Shown: positions 1-10,381 of the stretch, piece by piece
Layout of the letters: each line of letters starts with the position of its first letter
Position numbering within the stretch: position 1 is the stretch's first letter
Assembly (NCBI GenBank): GCA_963761445.1
Contig: CAVXHV010000019.1
Location: 186,001 to 250,000 of the forward strand
Length of the DNA stretch: 64,000 nucleotides
Source of the DNA: CAVXHV01 sp963761445
GTDB lineage: Bacteria; Planctomycetota; Planctomycetia; Isosphaerales; Isosphaeraceae
Direction: 5' to 3'
Made by a program: the position numbers and the translations under genes
The notes under the pieces: generated by a model
What the model was told of the DNA's origin: nothing
Seen by the model: only the letters and a program-made list of their open reading frames with translations
Databases searched by the model: none

Positions 1-1
1 G

Positions 2-616
2 CGGCGGCTCCGCACCGATCATCTGGATCTCTGGCAGTTCCACGAGATTGTCTACGACAACGATCCCGACTGGATCTTTGCCGCGGACGGAGCGATCGAG
101 ACGGCCCTCAAAGCCAAGGAACAAGGAAAGATTCGCTACCTGGGGTTCACGGGTCATAAAGATCCCTCGATCCATCTGAAAATGCTCGACAAGCCGTATC
201 CCTGGGCGACCGCCCAGATGCCCCTCTCGGTGCTCGACGGCCAGTTCCGCAGCTTCGAGCAAAAAGTCTTGCCGGTATTGAACAGCCGCGGGATCGGGCC
301 CATCGGCATGAAGAGCCTCGCAGGCAACGGGAAGATGATCAGCGACGGCGTGGTGACAATCGATGAGGCGCTGCGGTACGTGTTTTCCCTGCCGATCGCG
401 ACCCTGGTCTCCGGAATCGATTCCGAGAAGGTGCTCGACCAGAACCTCAAGATCGTGCGCGAGTTCAAACCGATGACCCCAGAGGAACGCGCGGCAGTGG
501 CCGAAAAGGTGCGATCGGTCGCCGGCGACGGGCGTTACGAGCTGTTCAAGACATCGAAGATGTACGACTCGGGGTATCATCGCAAGCAGCACGGGTTTTC
601 GACAGCCGTGAGCTAG
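2..616 (+). CDS. Aldo/keto reductase, C-terminal part (5' end outside window)
   Basis: The frame is open from the first bases and ends at a TAG at 614-616, giving about 204 residues of the C-terminal half of an aldo/keto reductase barrel. HLDLWQFHEI, GKIRYLGFTGHKDP and GIGPIGMKSLAG are typical of the late strands of these NADPH-dependent oxidoreductases. The catalytic Asp/Tyr/Lys region lies upstream, outside the window. The C-terminal segment with EKVLDQN and PMTPEERA matches the predicted-oxidoreductase branch common in planctomycetes. The substrate cannot be told. A palindromic repeat follows 16 bp after the stop. The family is clear; the exact function is not. Confidence 0.85.
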   Translation, partial: RRLRTDHLDLWQFHEIVYDNDPDWIFAADGAIETALKAKEQGKIRYLGFTGHKDPSIHLKMLDKPYPWATAQMPLSVLDGQFRSFEQKVLPVLNSRGIGPIGMKSLAGNGKMISDGVVTIDEALRYVFSLPIATLVSGIDSEKVLDQNLKIVREFKPMTPEERAAVAEKVRSVAGDGRYELFKTSKMYDSGYHRKQHGFSTAVS

Positions 617-631
617 AACGAACAAAGGAGC

Positions 632-653
632 GTCAGGCTAAAGCCTGACCTAC
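632..653. repeat. Dispersed palindromic (REP-like) repeat, copy 1
   Basis: Contains GTCAGGCTAAAGCCTGACC, a near-perfect palindrome, followed by TAC. Related copies occur at 8602-8651, 12612-12633 and 23011-23033. All four are at gene borders. This copy ends 3 bp before the start codon of the next gene, exactly where that gene loses homology to its two downstream paralogues. Confidence 0.8.
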
Positions 654-656
654 GGC

Positions 657-1889
657 ATGGCGAACGTCTGGGAGATCGTCACCGCGACGTGCCAGCTTAC
701 ATTGCGCCTGGTGATGGGCCTTGCGTTCGTTGGCGCCGTTTGTCGCAAAAGCGAGTCGCGGGCCTGGTGGCTCGGCTTCGCGGTACTCGGCTGGATCTAT
801 CTGGAGGCCGCGCTCACACCCTCCGAATTCGCAGTGCCGCTTCCGACGGAGATGCTGTTGATGGCAGTGGGCCCCAGCATCATTCCGTTGGCTACGCGAA
901 TGACCCCGCGGTGGGCGGGCCTGCTCGATGCGATGTTTTCGTTGTGGCACTGTCTCTGGGCGCTCCTGGCCGCCTTCTTCGGAGGATTCCTGGCCCGCCA
1001 GATCTTCGGAACGATCACCCGGCGCGAAGAGCAATCTCCATCGAGCCCCGGATCTGCCGAGCCGAGCGCTCGCCGCGGCATCGGCAGCGTGCTCCTTTAC
1101 TTGACGGGATTGGAGCTGGCAATCCTGATCATCGCCGGAGGCGCACTCCTTCCCTCACAGCTCTGGGCTGGGTTGACGTTCGTTCTCACCTGGTGGGTTC
1201 TTGGATTGCTCGCCCTTCGCGCATCTCGCGGGGAGCGGAATCGGAGAGTCCGTTCGCTTTTCGCCAGCGTTCTGGGTATCAGTTTACTGATCCTGTTCTT
1301 CGGCCGCTCGGATCTTGATCCCTGGCCGATTAGCCCCACCGTCGAGCTCCTCGACGACATTCGACCGTGGGTTCCGGCATTCATGAACGCATACCCCGCA
1401 GGCTGCGAGGTCCGTTCTGCTGCGAACGCTCGAGTTCACCAGGCGCTCGAGCAAAAGGTAAGAATGCATTTCGTCGAAGAGACGCCCTTGGAAGACGTGC
1501 TCGACTACGTTCAGAAGCAAACAGCCGATTCGGGCGGCAAACCCATTCGCATCGAGGTCGGTCCGCTCTATGAGGGAGGGGGTGAAGTTAACCTGACGAT
1601 GAGTCCATCGCTGAGGATGACCGACCTGGACGGTGTGCCGCTTCGCACGAGCTTGAAACTGGGCCTGGAACAGCTTGACCTCACCTACCAAGTACGCAAC
1701 GGTGTGCTCGTGATCCACTCGACCGAGTCAGGTGACCAGGTTCTTTTTTCCATCGGACGGAACGCATACCAGAGCGTCGGCCATTGCTTGCTGGCACTGA
1801 TTGCAGCCGGATTGGGCGGCGCTCTCGCTCCATTCGTGTGCAACGTGGCACGAAGACGAGAGCCTGCTGATTCTCACGGAATGGAATGA
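657..1889 (+). CDS. Multi-pass membrane protein with C-terminal STN-like domain (paralogue 1 of 3)
   Basis: A 410-residue protein of unknown function. It has hydrophobic segments near residues 15-30, 38-55, 95-118, 145-190 and 200-218, then a soluble domain, then a last hydrophobic segment near 375-400. The soluble part has ETPLEDVLDYV followed by GVPLRTSLKLGLEQLDLTY and GVLVIHS. This resembles the short STN/secretin-like fold found in many planctomycete proteins, where it is thought to bind partners or peptidoglycan-side ligands; that role is inference. Two further copies follow in tandem. This copy lacks the first ~28 residues of the others (MRS-x-RFSI leader and first helix), and a palindromic repeat sits at the point where homology begins. 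The ATG at 657 is the only reasonable start. Confidence 0.7.
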   Translation: MANVWEIVTATCQLTLRLVMGLAFVGAVCRKSESRAWWLGFAVLGWIYLEAALTPSEFAVPLPTEMLLMAVGPSIIPLATRMTPRWAGLLDAMFSLWHCLWALLAAFFGGFLARQIFGTITRREEQSPSSPGSAEPSARRGIGSVLLYLTGLELAILIIAGGALLPSQLWAGLTFVLTWWVLGLLALRASRGERNRRVRSLFASVLGISLLILFFGRSDLDPWPISPTVELLDDIRPWVPAFMNAYPAGCEVRSAANARVHQALEQKVRMHFVEETPLEDVLDYVQKQTADSGGKPIRIEVGPLYEGGGEVNLTMSPSLRMTDLDGVPLRTSLKLGLEQLDLTYQVRNGVLVIHSTESGDQVLFSIGRNAYQSVGHCLLALIAAGLGGALAPFVCNVARRREPADSHGME

Positions 1890-1904
1890 CACCCGGGGCA
1901 CGAA

Positions 1905-3216
1905 ATGCGATCGATTCACTTCTCGATTTCGCGGCTGATGGCGATGGTGCTCGCGTTGGCCCTGGCATTCGCCGCGCTGCGCACGGCCTCTGATACGTCG
2001 ATGGGCGTCACGCTGCTGGTGACCCGCGCCATCCTGGGCATCGCCATCGTCGGTGCGATTTGCCGCAAGGGAGCCGAGCGAGCATTCTGGCTGGGGTTCG
2101 CCGTCTGCGGCTTGGTCTACATCCGCTGCTCGCTCGAGCCCTACCCAGCCTGGCCCAGCCTACCTTCGCATCGCATCCTCGAGGTACTCGGCCGAGTCAT
2201 GGGAATTTCAGTCGACGCCGTAGGGGGTCGTCCTGGGACCGGTGGCGAAATCTCTAACGCCGAGTCGTTGTCGCGATCGTTCTTCAAGATCGGGCACTCT
2301 CTTTGGACTCTCCTGTTTGCAGGTCTCGGAGGCTTGCTGGCACGCTTTTTATTCGGCAATGCCGCCGACCAATCAATACAGAGCATTGCAAGCCCGCAGC
2401 CGGCTGAGGAGATACCGGTACGATGGTGGTGGCTTCAGCCACTCGTCCTGTTCCTGTCGGCGCTAGCGATCGTGGCCGCGATCGCCATTCTCGGCTCCAA
2501 GCTCACGTCCGGATTGTGGGCCGGGCTAACGTGTTTCGCGACGTGCGTGCTGCTTGGCATCGCATTGACGGGTGGATTGTGCGGGCGTGGAAAACAGCGT
2601 GAAGCCTTTGTCGGCGCCGCGGTGTTTGGGTCGGGGTTCTTGATGTTGGTGTTCGCTCGTTCGGCCGATGACCCATGGACGGTGTTACCGACGTTTCAGC
2701 TTCTGGAAGACGCCTACCCGTCGGTTCCGATCGTCTCGGGTGAGTTGAATGCAGGCTCCGATACGACTGCCGCGGCGAATGCGCGCATCCGGCGCGCTCG
2801 AGAAGCCGGTCGACGTCGATGTCACCGAGGAGATGGCTCTCGAAGACGTCGTGAAGCGAATTCAAGAATCGATCGCGGAGACCGATGGCGAAGGCATTCC
2901 GATTTACATCAACCCGCTCGGTCTGTCGGAAGCGGACAAGACCATGAATTCGCCAATAAGGAACATCGAGCTGCGGCGGGCGCCACTGCGTGCGAGCTTA
3001 CGGCGCCTGCTTGAGCAGCTTGATATGCAGTACGTCGTGAAAGAGGGCGTTCTCGAGATCACGTCTCGCGACATGGCGATCCATCAATTGCGATCTGCAG
3101 CCGACGACGCCTATCAAGTCGCCGGGCATTGCGTGCTTGCGATGATCGCGGCGGCGCTCGGCGGATTGGCTTCCCCCGTTTTCTGCGGCATGGAGCGAAA
3201 AAAGGCAACCGGCTGA
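1905..3216 (+). CDS. Multi-pass membrane protein with STN-like domain (paralogue 2 of 3), apparent frameshift near 2793
   Basis: Starts 15 bp after paralogue 1 and shares its architecture: an N-terminal MRSIHFSISRLMAM leader helix, several membrane segments (IGHSLWTLLFAGLGGLLARF is typical), then the EE-x-LEDVV / GLSEADKTM / APLRASLRRLLEQLDMQY domain and a terminal helix around GHCVLAMIAAALGG. The first frame covers residues up to TAAANARI. Homology then continues in the +1 frame (ALEKPVDVDVTEE) and ends at the TGA at 3214-3216. Comparison with ANARVHQALEQ in paralogue 1 and ANARIHELLKQ in paralogue 3 places the indel at about 2790-2796. Function is unknown. If the frameshift is real, only the membrane part is made. 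Confidence 0.65.
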
Positions 3217-3321
3217 GCTTCGGGGGCACGCGGTAGAATAGGCCGGCGGCGCAGGCCGTCTAACGATTCGTTCCGCCTGCCACGCTGCCAGAAGTCCTCC
3301 TGCACGGGAAAGGGCGAAGTC

Positions 3322-4690
3322 ATGCGCTCGAACCGATTCTCAATCGCCGGTTTGATGGGCGTCGTGCTGCTGGCGGCAATCGGATTGGCCGCACTCCGCA
3401 CCCCGTCCGAAACCTGGGCCGGCGTCGTCCTTCTGGCCACCCTCGCAGCGCTCGGAATCGCGTCGGTGGGCGCCATTTGCCTCAGGGGCGCCAGTCGCGC
3501 AGGTTTTCTTGGCTTCGCCGTGTTCGGATGGATCTACATGGCCGCTGCATTTCCGCCTTATGGCTTCTGGCCCAAGCTGCCCACGCGAAGCCTGCTCGAA
3601 CAGCTCGCCCCACGGATCGCCGGCATCAAGGGCCCGTTCCCACCAGCCGGGGACATGGGCGGTATGGGCGGCGGCGGCATGCGCAGCGTCGGGCAGGGCG
3701 GTGGTGACGCCGGCGGTTCCCGCGGCCAGGTCACCAGCGCCAGTCTTGGTCCTGCCGCCGCCGAACACTTCTTGCAGATCGGGCATTGTCTCTTCGCGTT
3801 ACTGGCCGCCAGTCTCGGAGCAGCTCTGAGTCGATGGCTCTTCGGCGCGACGATCGAAATGTCAGAGGAAACCACATCCCATTCGCCTGCGGGTGACGAG
3901 GTGCGCCCACGGAAGTGGTGGGTCGCCCTGCTCATCTTTGCTTCGTCGGGCCTGGCATTGTTCTTGATAGCCAGCGCCGGCTCGGTCCTTCCCCCCGGGC
4001 TCTGGGCTGGCTCGACATTCCTGCTGACCTGTTGTCTCCTCGGGCTGATGGCATTCGGTGCCGCGATCGCACGAGGAAGGCGCCGCCAGGCCTGGCTGAG
4101 CGCCGCCGTCTTCGGTATGGGTTTCATGATCATGGCGTTCGTACGATTCGACTACGGACCACTTCCCCACCTTCCGACCGGCGAGTTTCTCGATGAACTA
4201 CGCCCGTGGCTTCCTGCCGTCGCCAAAGGCCTTTGGTCCGACCCGAATAACACAACCGCCGGGAACGCCCGGATACACGAGCTCCTGAAGCAGCCCGTAC
4301 CGATCCATTTTGACGAAGAGACCCCGCTGGAAGACGTCCTGAAGTACATCAAGCAAGCGACGTCAGGCAAAGACGGCAAAGGCATTCCGATTTACGTCGA
4401 CCCGATCGGCCTATCCGAAGCCGACAAGACCATGATCGTCGACCGTCAGGAACATCGAGCTCGAAGGCGTTCCCCTCCGGGTGACGTTGCGACTCTGTCT
4501 GAACCAGCTTGATCTCGCGTTCGGCGTCACCGACGGCTACCTGCTGATCACGTCCAAGGAATCCTTCGACCAGGCATTGCTCTCTGCGCCGGAAGACGCA
4601 TTCCAGGCTGTCGGCCATTGCGTCCTCGCGTTGATCGCCGCCGGGATAGGCGCGCTCGCGGCACCCTTTGTTTGCAATCTGGCGCAGTGA
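3322..4690 (+). CDS. Multi-pass membrane protein with STN-like domain (paralogue 3 of 3), apparent frameshift near 4448
   Basis: Third tandem copy. It begins MRSNRFSIAGLMGVV at an ATG 105 bp after paralogue 2. It differs from the others by a Gly/Met-rich loop at residues ~112-130. The C-terminal domain shows EETPLEDVLKYIKQ and IPIYVDPIGLSEADKTM. A single extra base near 4448 then shifts the frame. The +1 frame continues VRNIELEGVPLRVTLRL and ends with GHCVLALIAAGIGALAAPFVCNLAQ at the TGA at 4688-4690. Alignment to paralogue 2 (TMNSPIRNIEL) shows one surplus nucleotide. The function is unknown; the three-gene array suggests local amplification of one membrane-sensor-like protein. Confidence 0.65.
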
Positions 4691-4736
4691 TCGTCGTTCA
4701 ACCCGTCACACGACGCCCGCATAGCCGCGATTGTTT

Positions 4737-6188
4737 TCACACAAACAGCTTCTTGATCACCCGCCCGCCCACATCGGTCAACCGCTCATCCCGGCCGTTG
4801 TGCAGGAATGTGAGCTGCTTGTGGTCGAGGCCCATCAGGTGCAGGATCGTGGCGTGGATGTCGTTGACGTGCGCGGGGTCTGCGATCGCCTTCAGCCCGG
4901 CCTCGTCGGTGGCGCCCACGATCGTTCCCCCCTTCACCCCGCCGCCGGCCATCCACATCGTGAAGCCGGTGGCATTGTGGTCGCGGCCGCGGCCGCCGCC
5001 CTGGCGCACCGGCGTGCGGCCGAACTCGCCGCCCCAGACAACCAGTGTTTCATCAAGCAACCCGGTGCGCTTCAAGTCGGTGAGCAGCGCCGCCACGGGC
5101 TTGTCCGTCATTCCGCACATCTTCTCGTGGTTGGCGTCGATGTCGTCGTGGGCATCCCACTGCGTCGCTACCGGGCCGCCGCCCGAATAGAGCTGCACGA
5201 AACGGACACCGCGCTCGAGCAGGCGCCGCGCCAGCAAGCAGCGAGTGCCGAACTCGACGGTGCGGGCATCATCCAGGCCGTACATCGACTTGATGGATTG
5301 TGGCTCGTTCGAGAGGTCGACCGCCTCCGGCGCCGCGCTCTGCATCCGGAAGGCCAGCTCGTAGGTCGCGATCCGCGCCGAGAGCTCGGTATCGGCCGGG
5401 TCGAGGTCCTGCTCGTTCATCGATCGCAGCAAATCCAGCATCCCGCGTTGTTCCTTGATCGAGACCCCTTCAGGCGGCTTGAGATGGACAATCGGCACCG
5501 GCCCGGGTCGGAAGAGCGTCCCCTGGTGATGAGCGGGCAAAAAGCCCGCGCCCCAGCAGGGCGCGCCGCCCTCCGGAGTGCCCTCGGGCTGAGTCATGAC
5601 GACGTATGCAGGCAGATCATCGTTTTCCGATCCCAGCCCGTAAGTGACCCAGCTCCCCAGGCTGGGAAAGCCCATGATCACGCGTCCGGTATTCATCTGG
5701 TACATCGCCGGGGCATGGATCACATTGTCGGCGTGGCACGAGCGAATCAGCGCGATGTCATCGGCGTGCGGGTGAAGATGGGGCACGAGGTCAGACATGT
5801 CCATTCTCGATTGGCCATATTTCCCCCACTTGCGGTGGCTGCCCAGACAAAGCGGGTCGGCCTCGAGGAACTGGCTGTGAATCTTGCCGAAGCTGGGCGG
5901 CAGCGGCTGCGAGTCGAGCCGGTTCAAGAGCGGCTTGGGGTCAAAAAGGTCCATCTGGCTGGGGCCACCGGTCATGAACAGGAAAATGCAGCGCTTGGCC
6001 TTGGCCGGAAGATGCCCGGCCTTCGCGGATAGCGGTCCACCGCCTGCCGCGGCGAGACTGTCGCGGCCCAGCAGGTCAGCAAGCCCCAGCAGCCCGAACC
6101 CGCAACCGGCGGTTTTGAGAAACTCGCGGCGGCTACGCGGCAAGAACGGCTGCGGGCCGGGACAGCGGTGCGGGCGAGGCTCAGGCAT
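4737..6188 (-). CDS. DUF1501 domain protein with Tat signal
   Basis: A planctomycete DUF1501 (alkaline-phosphatase-superfamily-like) protein of 483 residues from the ATG at 6188. That start is preceded by AAGGA at good spacing, so it is preferred to an ATG 45 bp upstream. The N-terminus carries a twin-arginine motif (RSRREFLKTAG) and a hydrophobic stretch, so Tat export is likely. Family landmarks are FLFMTGGPSQMDLFDPKP, NVIHAPAMYQMNTGR, DLKRTGLLDETLVVWGGEFGRTP and a C-terminal HLMGLDHKQLTFLHNGRDERLT. It lies just downstream of the DUF1549/DUF1553 gene on the same strand, the usual pair. These operons are associated with degradation of complex organic matter in planctomycetes, but biochemical function is not established. 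Confidence 0.88.
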   Translation of the reverse strand: MPEPRPHRCPGPQPFLPRSRREFLKTAGCGFGLLGLADLLGRDSLAAAGGGPLSAKAGHLPAKAKRCIFLFMTGGPSQMDLFDPKPLLNRLDSQPLPPSFGKIHSQFLEADPLCLGSHRKWGKYGQSRMDMSDLVPHLHPHADDIALIRSCHADNVIHAPAMYQMNTGRVIMGFPSLGSWVTYGLGSENDDLPAYVVMTQPEGTPEGGAPCWGAGFLPAHHQGTLFRPGPVPIVHLKPPEGVSIKEQRGMLDLLRSMNEQDLDPADTELSARIATYELAFRMQSAAPEAVDLSNEPQSIKSMYGLDDARTVEFGTRCLLARRLLERGVRFVQLYSGGGPVATQWDAHDDIDANHEKMCGMTDKPVAALLTDLKRTGLLDETLVVWGGEFGRTPVRQGGGRGRDHNATGFTMWMAGGGVKGGTIVGATDEAGLKAIADPAHVNDIHATILHLMGLDHKQLTFLHNGRDERLTDVGGRVIKKLFV

Positions 6189-6257
6189 TCGGGCGGTCCT
6201 TGATGAATCCAGCGGCGATAGCGCGGAGTTCAATTCTCAGTAATCGGTCTTGGTCCT

Positions 6258-8577
6258 TCACGGCACGTACAGAAACTCGTTGCAGTTGAGCAATGCCAGC
6301 GAGAAATCAACCCAGGCCGCTGCTGCGGCAGGATCGACACCCGGACAATCGCACACCGAAACCTTGACGTCGCGCTTTTCCTTGCGGATCAGCTCCGATT
6401 GAACACTGAGGAATCGTCTCGCGCGCACAACTTCTTCCTGGGTAGGCACGCGCGCCAGCACGAGCTGGTAGGCGCGCTTGATTCGCTGATCGCCGCCATC
6501 ACCGCCCTCGCGAAGTACGCGGCCGGCCAGGGCCCTCGCCCGGCCCGCAGCGAACTCGCTGTTCAAAAGCGCCAGCGCCTGAAGCGCATGCGTGCTGGTG
6601 GCGCGCCGCGGGCAGGCGCTCTGGGTATCGGGCGCATCGAACGCGTCGAAGAGTGGGTAGCGAACGTTGCGCTTGCGAAAGAGGTAGAGCGAGCGCCTCA
6701 AATGCTCGGAGGGGTTTCGGTCCTCAGGCCAGAGGTCGACGGCTTCGGCCTCGGTGAAGATCAAGTCCTCGACTTCCTTTTCAATCGGGGCAAGCACGCC
6801 GGGGCCCTCCATCCGGAAATTCAGCTCGCCCGAAGCGGCCAGCATCGCGTCGCGCACGCCTTCGGCATCAAGCCGGCGACGTAGCATCCGGCCGAACAGC
6901 GTGTTTTCGGGATCATCGGCGGCGAGTTTGGCGCTGGCCTTGCTCGATTGACGATAGGTCGCCGACGTGACCATCAGGCGATGAAGCGGCTTCAGCCTCC
7001 AGCCCTCGCGAATCAGCTCCGACGCCAGCCAGTCGAGCAGTTCGGGGTGCGAAGGTGGCTCGCCGCGCACGCCGAAATCGCTGGGCGTGGCGACGATCCC
7101 AAGGCCGAAGTGATGCTGCCATAAACGATTGACGACCACGCCGCGCGGTCAAGGGGTTATTCGCCGCCGTCAGCCAGGCCGCCAGCGCCGCCCGACGACC
7201 CGTGCTCAGCTCCTTGAACGACCCTGACCAATCCGGAACCGCACCGGCCGGCTGCGAGGCGAGCAGCACACCGAGGGGCCGCGATGCGACCTTGACACCA
7301 CGCGATTTGTAGTCGCCCCGCCGCAGCACGAACGTCTCGACCCGCCTGTCGCGTTTCTCGATGAGCGCCATCGCGTGGGCCGGAGGGCGGGGAAGCAATC
7401 GCTCGATCTCGTAAATCTCGCGCTTCAGCTTCTCTCGACGGGCCATGTCGGCCGGGTTGGCTGAGACCGACGCTGCGACTTCTTCCCACGTGATTCGCGT
7501 CGACGTTTCGACCCCCATCGCCAGTTTCTTCTGAGCGGGCGTGCGTTTCGCTGCCGGCGTCGCCAGCACCGCTCGCTCCTCCGCGCTCAGCATCGTCATC
7601 TTGCTCGCTTTGAGCGCCTGGCGATAAGGGGCTTCGAGCGCCGCGAGCTGCTTCTGGAGGGGCGCGGTCTTCTCGTCGAGCTGCTTGTGTATGGCGTCGA
7701 AGCGTTCGCTCTCGGATTTCTCCGCAATCGAGACGTCGTCCAGGTCGGAGGTCGCGAAGAATGCCTGAAGCCGGTAGTAATCGGTCGTGGGAATCGCGTC
7801 GAACTTGTGATTGTGGCAGCGGGCGCAGCCGATCGTGAGACCAAGAAAGACCGAGCCGACGGTGCCGGTGATCTCGGCCAGCTCGGTCTGCCGCTTTTCC
7901 TCGGGAATGACGTTTCCGCCCACAACCTCGCGCGGGCCGCAGCGACCAAACCCGGTGGCGATCAGCGCTTCGTGATCGCCGCGCTTCACGACGTCGCCGG
8001 CAAGCTGGAGGGTGAGGAATCGATCGTACGGCAGATCGGCATTCAGCGAGCGGACGACCCAATCGCGATACCGCCAGGCGTCAGGCCGCTCGGCGTCGAG
8101 CTCAAAGCCGTTCGTATCGGCGTAATGCGCCAGGTCGAGCCAGTGCTGGCCCCAGCGGATGCCGTAATCCGGGCTAGCGAGCAAGCGATCGACCAGACGC
8201 TCGTAGGCATCGGGCCGCGCATCCTTGAGGAACGCAGCAACTTCGTCCGTCGACGGCGGCCGTCCGGCCAGGTCGAACGTGACCCGGCGAATGAGAGCAA
8301 TCCGGCTTGCCGGCGGGGCGTGGTCCAGACCGAGGTGTTCCAGTGCGCCCAGGATGAACCGATCGATGGGGTTGCAAACCCAGGTTGACTCCTTGACGGC
8401 CTTCGGCTCGGTGAGTTTCACCGGCTGGTAAGCCCAATGCCCGAGCTCGTCGGAGCTGAATTTCTCGGGAGGCGCAAACCCCTCCTTGCTCGCAGGCTCA
8501 TCAGCGACGGCCAATCCGGTCGCTACGATGAGCAAGACACCGAACTCAAGGGCGAGCCAGCGACGATCCAAAGGCAT
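6258..8577 (-). CDS. DUF1549/DUF1553 (PSCyt2/PSD1) secreted protein, apparent frameshift near 7140
   Basis: The first frame (8577 down to about 7140) begins with a signal peptide (MPLDRRWLALEFGVLLIVATG). It then carries the PSCyt2 module with a CxxCH motif (GCARCHNHKFD) and DRFILGALEHLGL / GRPPSTDEVAAFL. Near 7140 an extra base breaks the frame after NNPLTAR. The PSD1 part continues in the next frame as VVVNRLWQHHFGLGIVATPSDFG, SHPELLDWLASELI and RHALQALALLNSEF-type sequence to the stop at 6258. The CxxCH motif would suit heme binding in the periplasm. The gene is co-directional with the DUF1501 gene ~70 bp downstream and presumably co-transcribed with it. Confidence 0.82.
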
Positions 8578-8601
8578 GCAGGCCTCATCAAGAGCGTTCG
8601 A

Positions 8602-8651
8602 GTAGGTCGGGCTTCAGCCCGACGTTTGAGTACGTCACGCTTTAGCCTGAC
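8602..8651. repeat. Dispersed palindromic repeat, copy 2 (paired)
   Basis: Two palindromes lie close together: GTAGGTCGGGCTTCAGCCC... at 8602-8623 and GTCACGCTTTAGCCTGAC at 8634-8651. The second has one arm diverged. The paired layout resembles paired REP units. It lies 25 bp upstream of the DUF1549/DUF1553 start. Confidence 0.7.
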
Positions 8652-9124
8652 GATGGTGGCTCCGCGAAAGTAATCTCCCGCGCAAATCGCGCGCACCTTT
8701 ATCGCGAACACCACTATTGTCGTCGATACTCACGGGGCCGGCAAGGCAAGCGCTGGCTCGCCCTTATTCAGCGTCGATGAAGGTCAGCGACGAAATCGGA
8801 TCTCCGCCCGCGCAACAACCGCCCGGACGGCGCCCTCTGTCTTTCGGCGATTTGTGCAGGAGGCATCAAAGCGTCAAAACAGCACGAAGAAAACTCTTTA
8901 GCCCTGCGTCATACGCCACTTGCGTCATCCTGTTGCGGTGCTTGGACTTAACTTATGACGCAGGAATAATCGGACCTTGCCAGAAATCGCAGTAACCCTT
9001 TTTGGATAAAGGCGTTAGGAGATGACACATGAATGACATTTGAGCGCCCGCAGACCGAGTTTCGACCCACCTGTGACGACACTGGCAACCCTTAACCTGG
9101 CTCGTCGATCGTCAGGATGATACT
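8652..9124. other. Intergenic region, no gene recognised
   Basis: About 470 bp between divergent genes. No convincing coding frame or RNA gene was found. GCGTCATACGCC and TATGACGCAGG form loosely related inverted motifs near 8907-8962. The last ~25 bp (GGCTCGTCGATCGTCAGGA...) is repeated with few changes upstream of the second copy of the next gene (10316-10341), so the leader was duplicated with the gene. Confidence 0.5.
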
Positions 9125-10300
9125 TTGTCGAAAGCACTTTCCGGAGAGAAGGCCCTCTTGGCCGAACGCGTCGAGGACCCGGCCGTGCGACTTCCTCGCG
9201 TGGCATTCAACCCCTGGACCTGGCCGATCGCCGTCTTGATCGCGGCTGACCTCGCCGCGCTTTGGATCTGGGCAACCCGGCCCTGGCATATCTACTCCGA
9301 CTGGCTCGGGTTCGTCGGCTCCGCCGACGAGGCTCCCGTCGCGCGTCTCCTGCCCTGGGCGCACTGGCAAAGCGGGCCAAGGACTCTTTCTGGGTTTCTG
9401 AGTCTTTTCGAGCGCGAGGAATTGTTCACTGCCGGCGGGCTCATCTTCGCGCTCGTGGTCTCGATTCTGATGGCCATCGCCCCGCGCCGTTCCGACGGCG
9501 CGACGTGGCGGCGGCTGCGCTCGCCTTTGAGCGTCGCGCGATCGCTGAGAGTGCGCTACCGTGTGCGCACGGCCCTTGCCGCGATTGCGATCCTGGGCCT
9601 GTACCTCGGCTGGGAAATTCACGGCTGGCGGACCTGGCGATTGCGCCATGTGTACCTACAACTCGCCGCAGAGGCAGCCAGACGTGAAAACCAGAATCGC
9701 TCGCGGCTCGACGCGACACGGTCGCAGCTCGCCAGTCTCATGGAGGTCGACCTTGCCCAGCTCCACGACTTATCTGTACCGGCACAGGGCTTCTACCTTC
9801 CAAAAGCAGCTCGCGTCGCAGGAGAGCTCGCAGCCCGTGACCGGTTGACCCGAGAGACCAATTCCCTCGCCGCACATGCAGCGGCGTACGCCGAGCGACG
9901 AAGCAAGTACGAGCGGGCCGCGGTAAACCCGTGGCAGACGATCGAGCCGGACCAACCGTTGCCCGAGCCAGTTCGCGAGGCGGACTACTGGCTCTACCTC
10001 CCGGATTATGAGCGCGCCCTTGAGGCCTATGAAGATCTTACCCGGATCTACCCGGACTTCGCCGACCCACATTGTACGCTGGCCTGGATCAGGACAAGCT
10101 GTCCCGACGCCAGGTTTCGAAACGGCAAGCTCGCGGTCGCTTCAGCCACGAGAGCCTGCGAGCTGACGAATTGGCGAGACGCCAGCGCGCTTGATCGTCT
10201 GGCGGCGGCGTCCACCGAAGCCGGAGACGTCCCGGCCGCGTCAAAATGGCGTCAAAAAGCGGCACAACTTATAGTGCCATCACTCAGCCCTGCGCCATAA
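9125..10300 (+). CDS. Membrane protein with C-terminal TPR-like region (tandem copy 1)
   Basis: A 391-residue protein of unknown function. The TTG at 9125 is chosen because AGGA lies 7 bp upstream and the same MSKAL-type leader occurs before copy 2. Three hydrophobic helices are seen near residues 33-49, 100-116 and 147-165 (TALAAIAILGLYLGWEIHGW). A charged coiled region follows (~175-265). A C-terminal TPR-like part has YERALEAYEDLTRIYPDF, KLAVASATRACELTNWRDASALDRLAAASTEAGD. The DAS-x-LD-x-LAAA-x-x-EAGD pattern is the usual last TPR of planctomycete proteins. The next gene is a close paralogue on the same strand. Confidence 0.72.
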   Translation: MSKALSGEKALLAERVEDPAVRLPRVAFNPWTWPIAVLIAADLAALWIWATRPWHIYSDWLGFVGSADEAPVARLLPWAHWQSGPRTLSGFLSLFEREELFTAGGLIFALVVSILMAIAPRRSDGATWRRLRSPLSVARSLRVRYRVRTALAAIAILGLYLGWEIHGWRTWRLRHVYLQLAAEAARRENQNRSRLDATRSQLASLMEVDLAQLHDLSVPAQGFYLPKAARVAGELAARDRLTRETNSLAAHAAAYAERRSKYERAAVNPWQTIEPDQPLPEPVREADYWLYLPDYERALEAYEDLTRIYPDFADPHCTLAWIRTSCPDARFRNGKLAVASATRACELTNWRDASALDRLAAASTEAGDVPAASKWRQKAAQLIVPSLSPAP

Positions 10301-10381
10301 CTCGCGACCCAAAGGCTGGCTCGTGGATCATCAAGGTGATACCGTGTCGAAAGCACTCTCCGGAGGCAAAGAACACCGCTC

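Noticed and set aside
2780..2800. Programmed +1 frameshifting in the STN paralogues
   Set aside because: No shared slippery site among the breaks, paralogue 1 is unbroken, and unrelated genes show the same kind of breaks.
4731..6032. A 433-codon plus-strand open frame opposite the DUF1501 gene
   Set aside because: Antisense shadow of a clearly conserved gene; no motif of its own.
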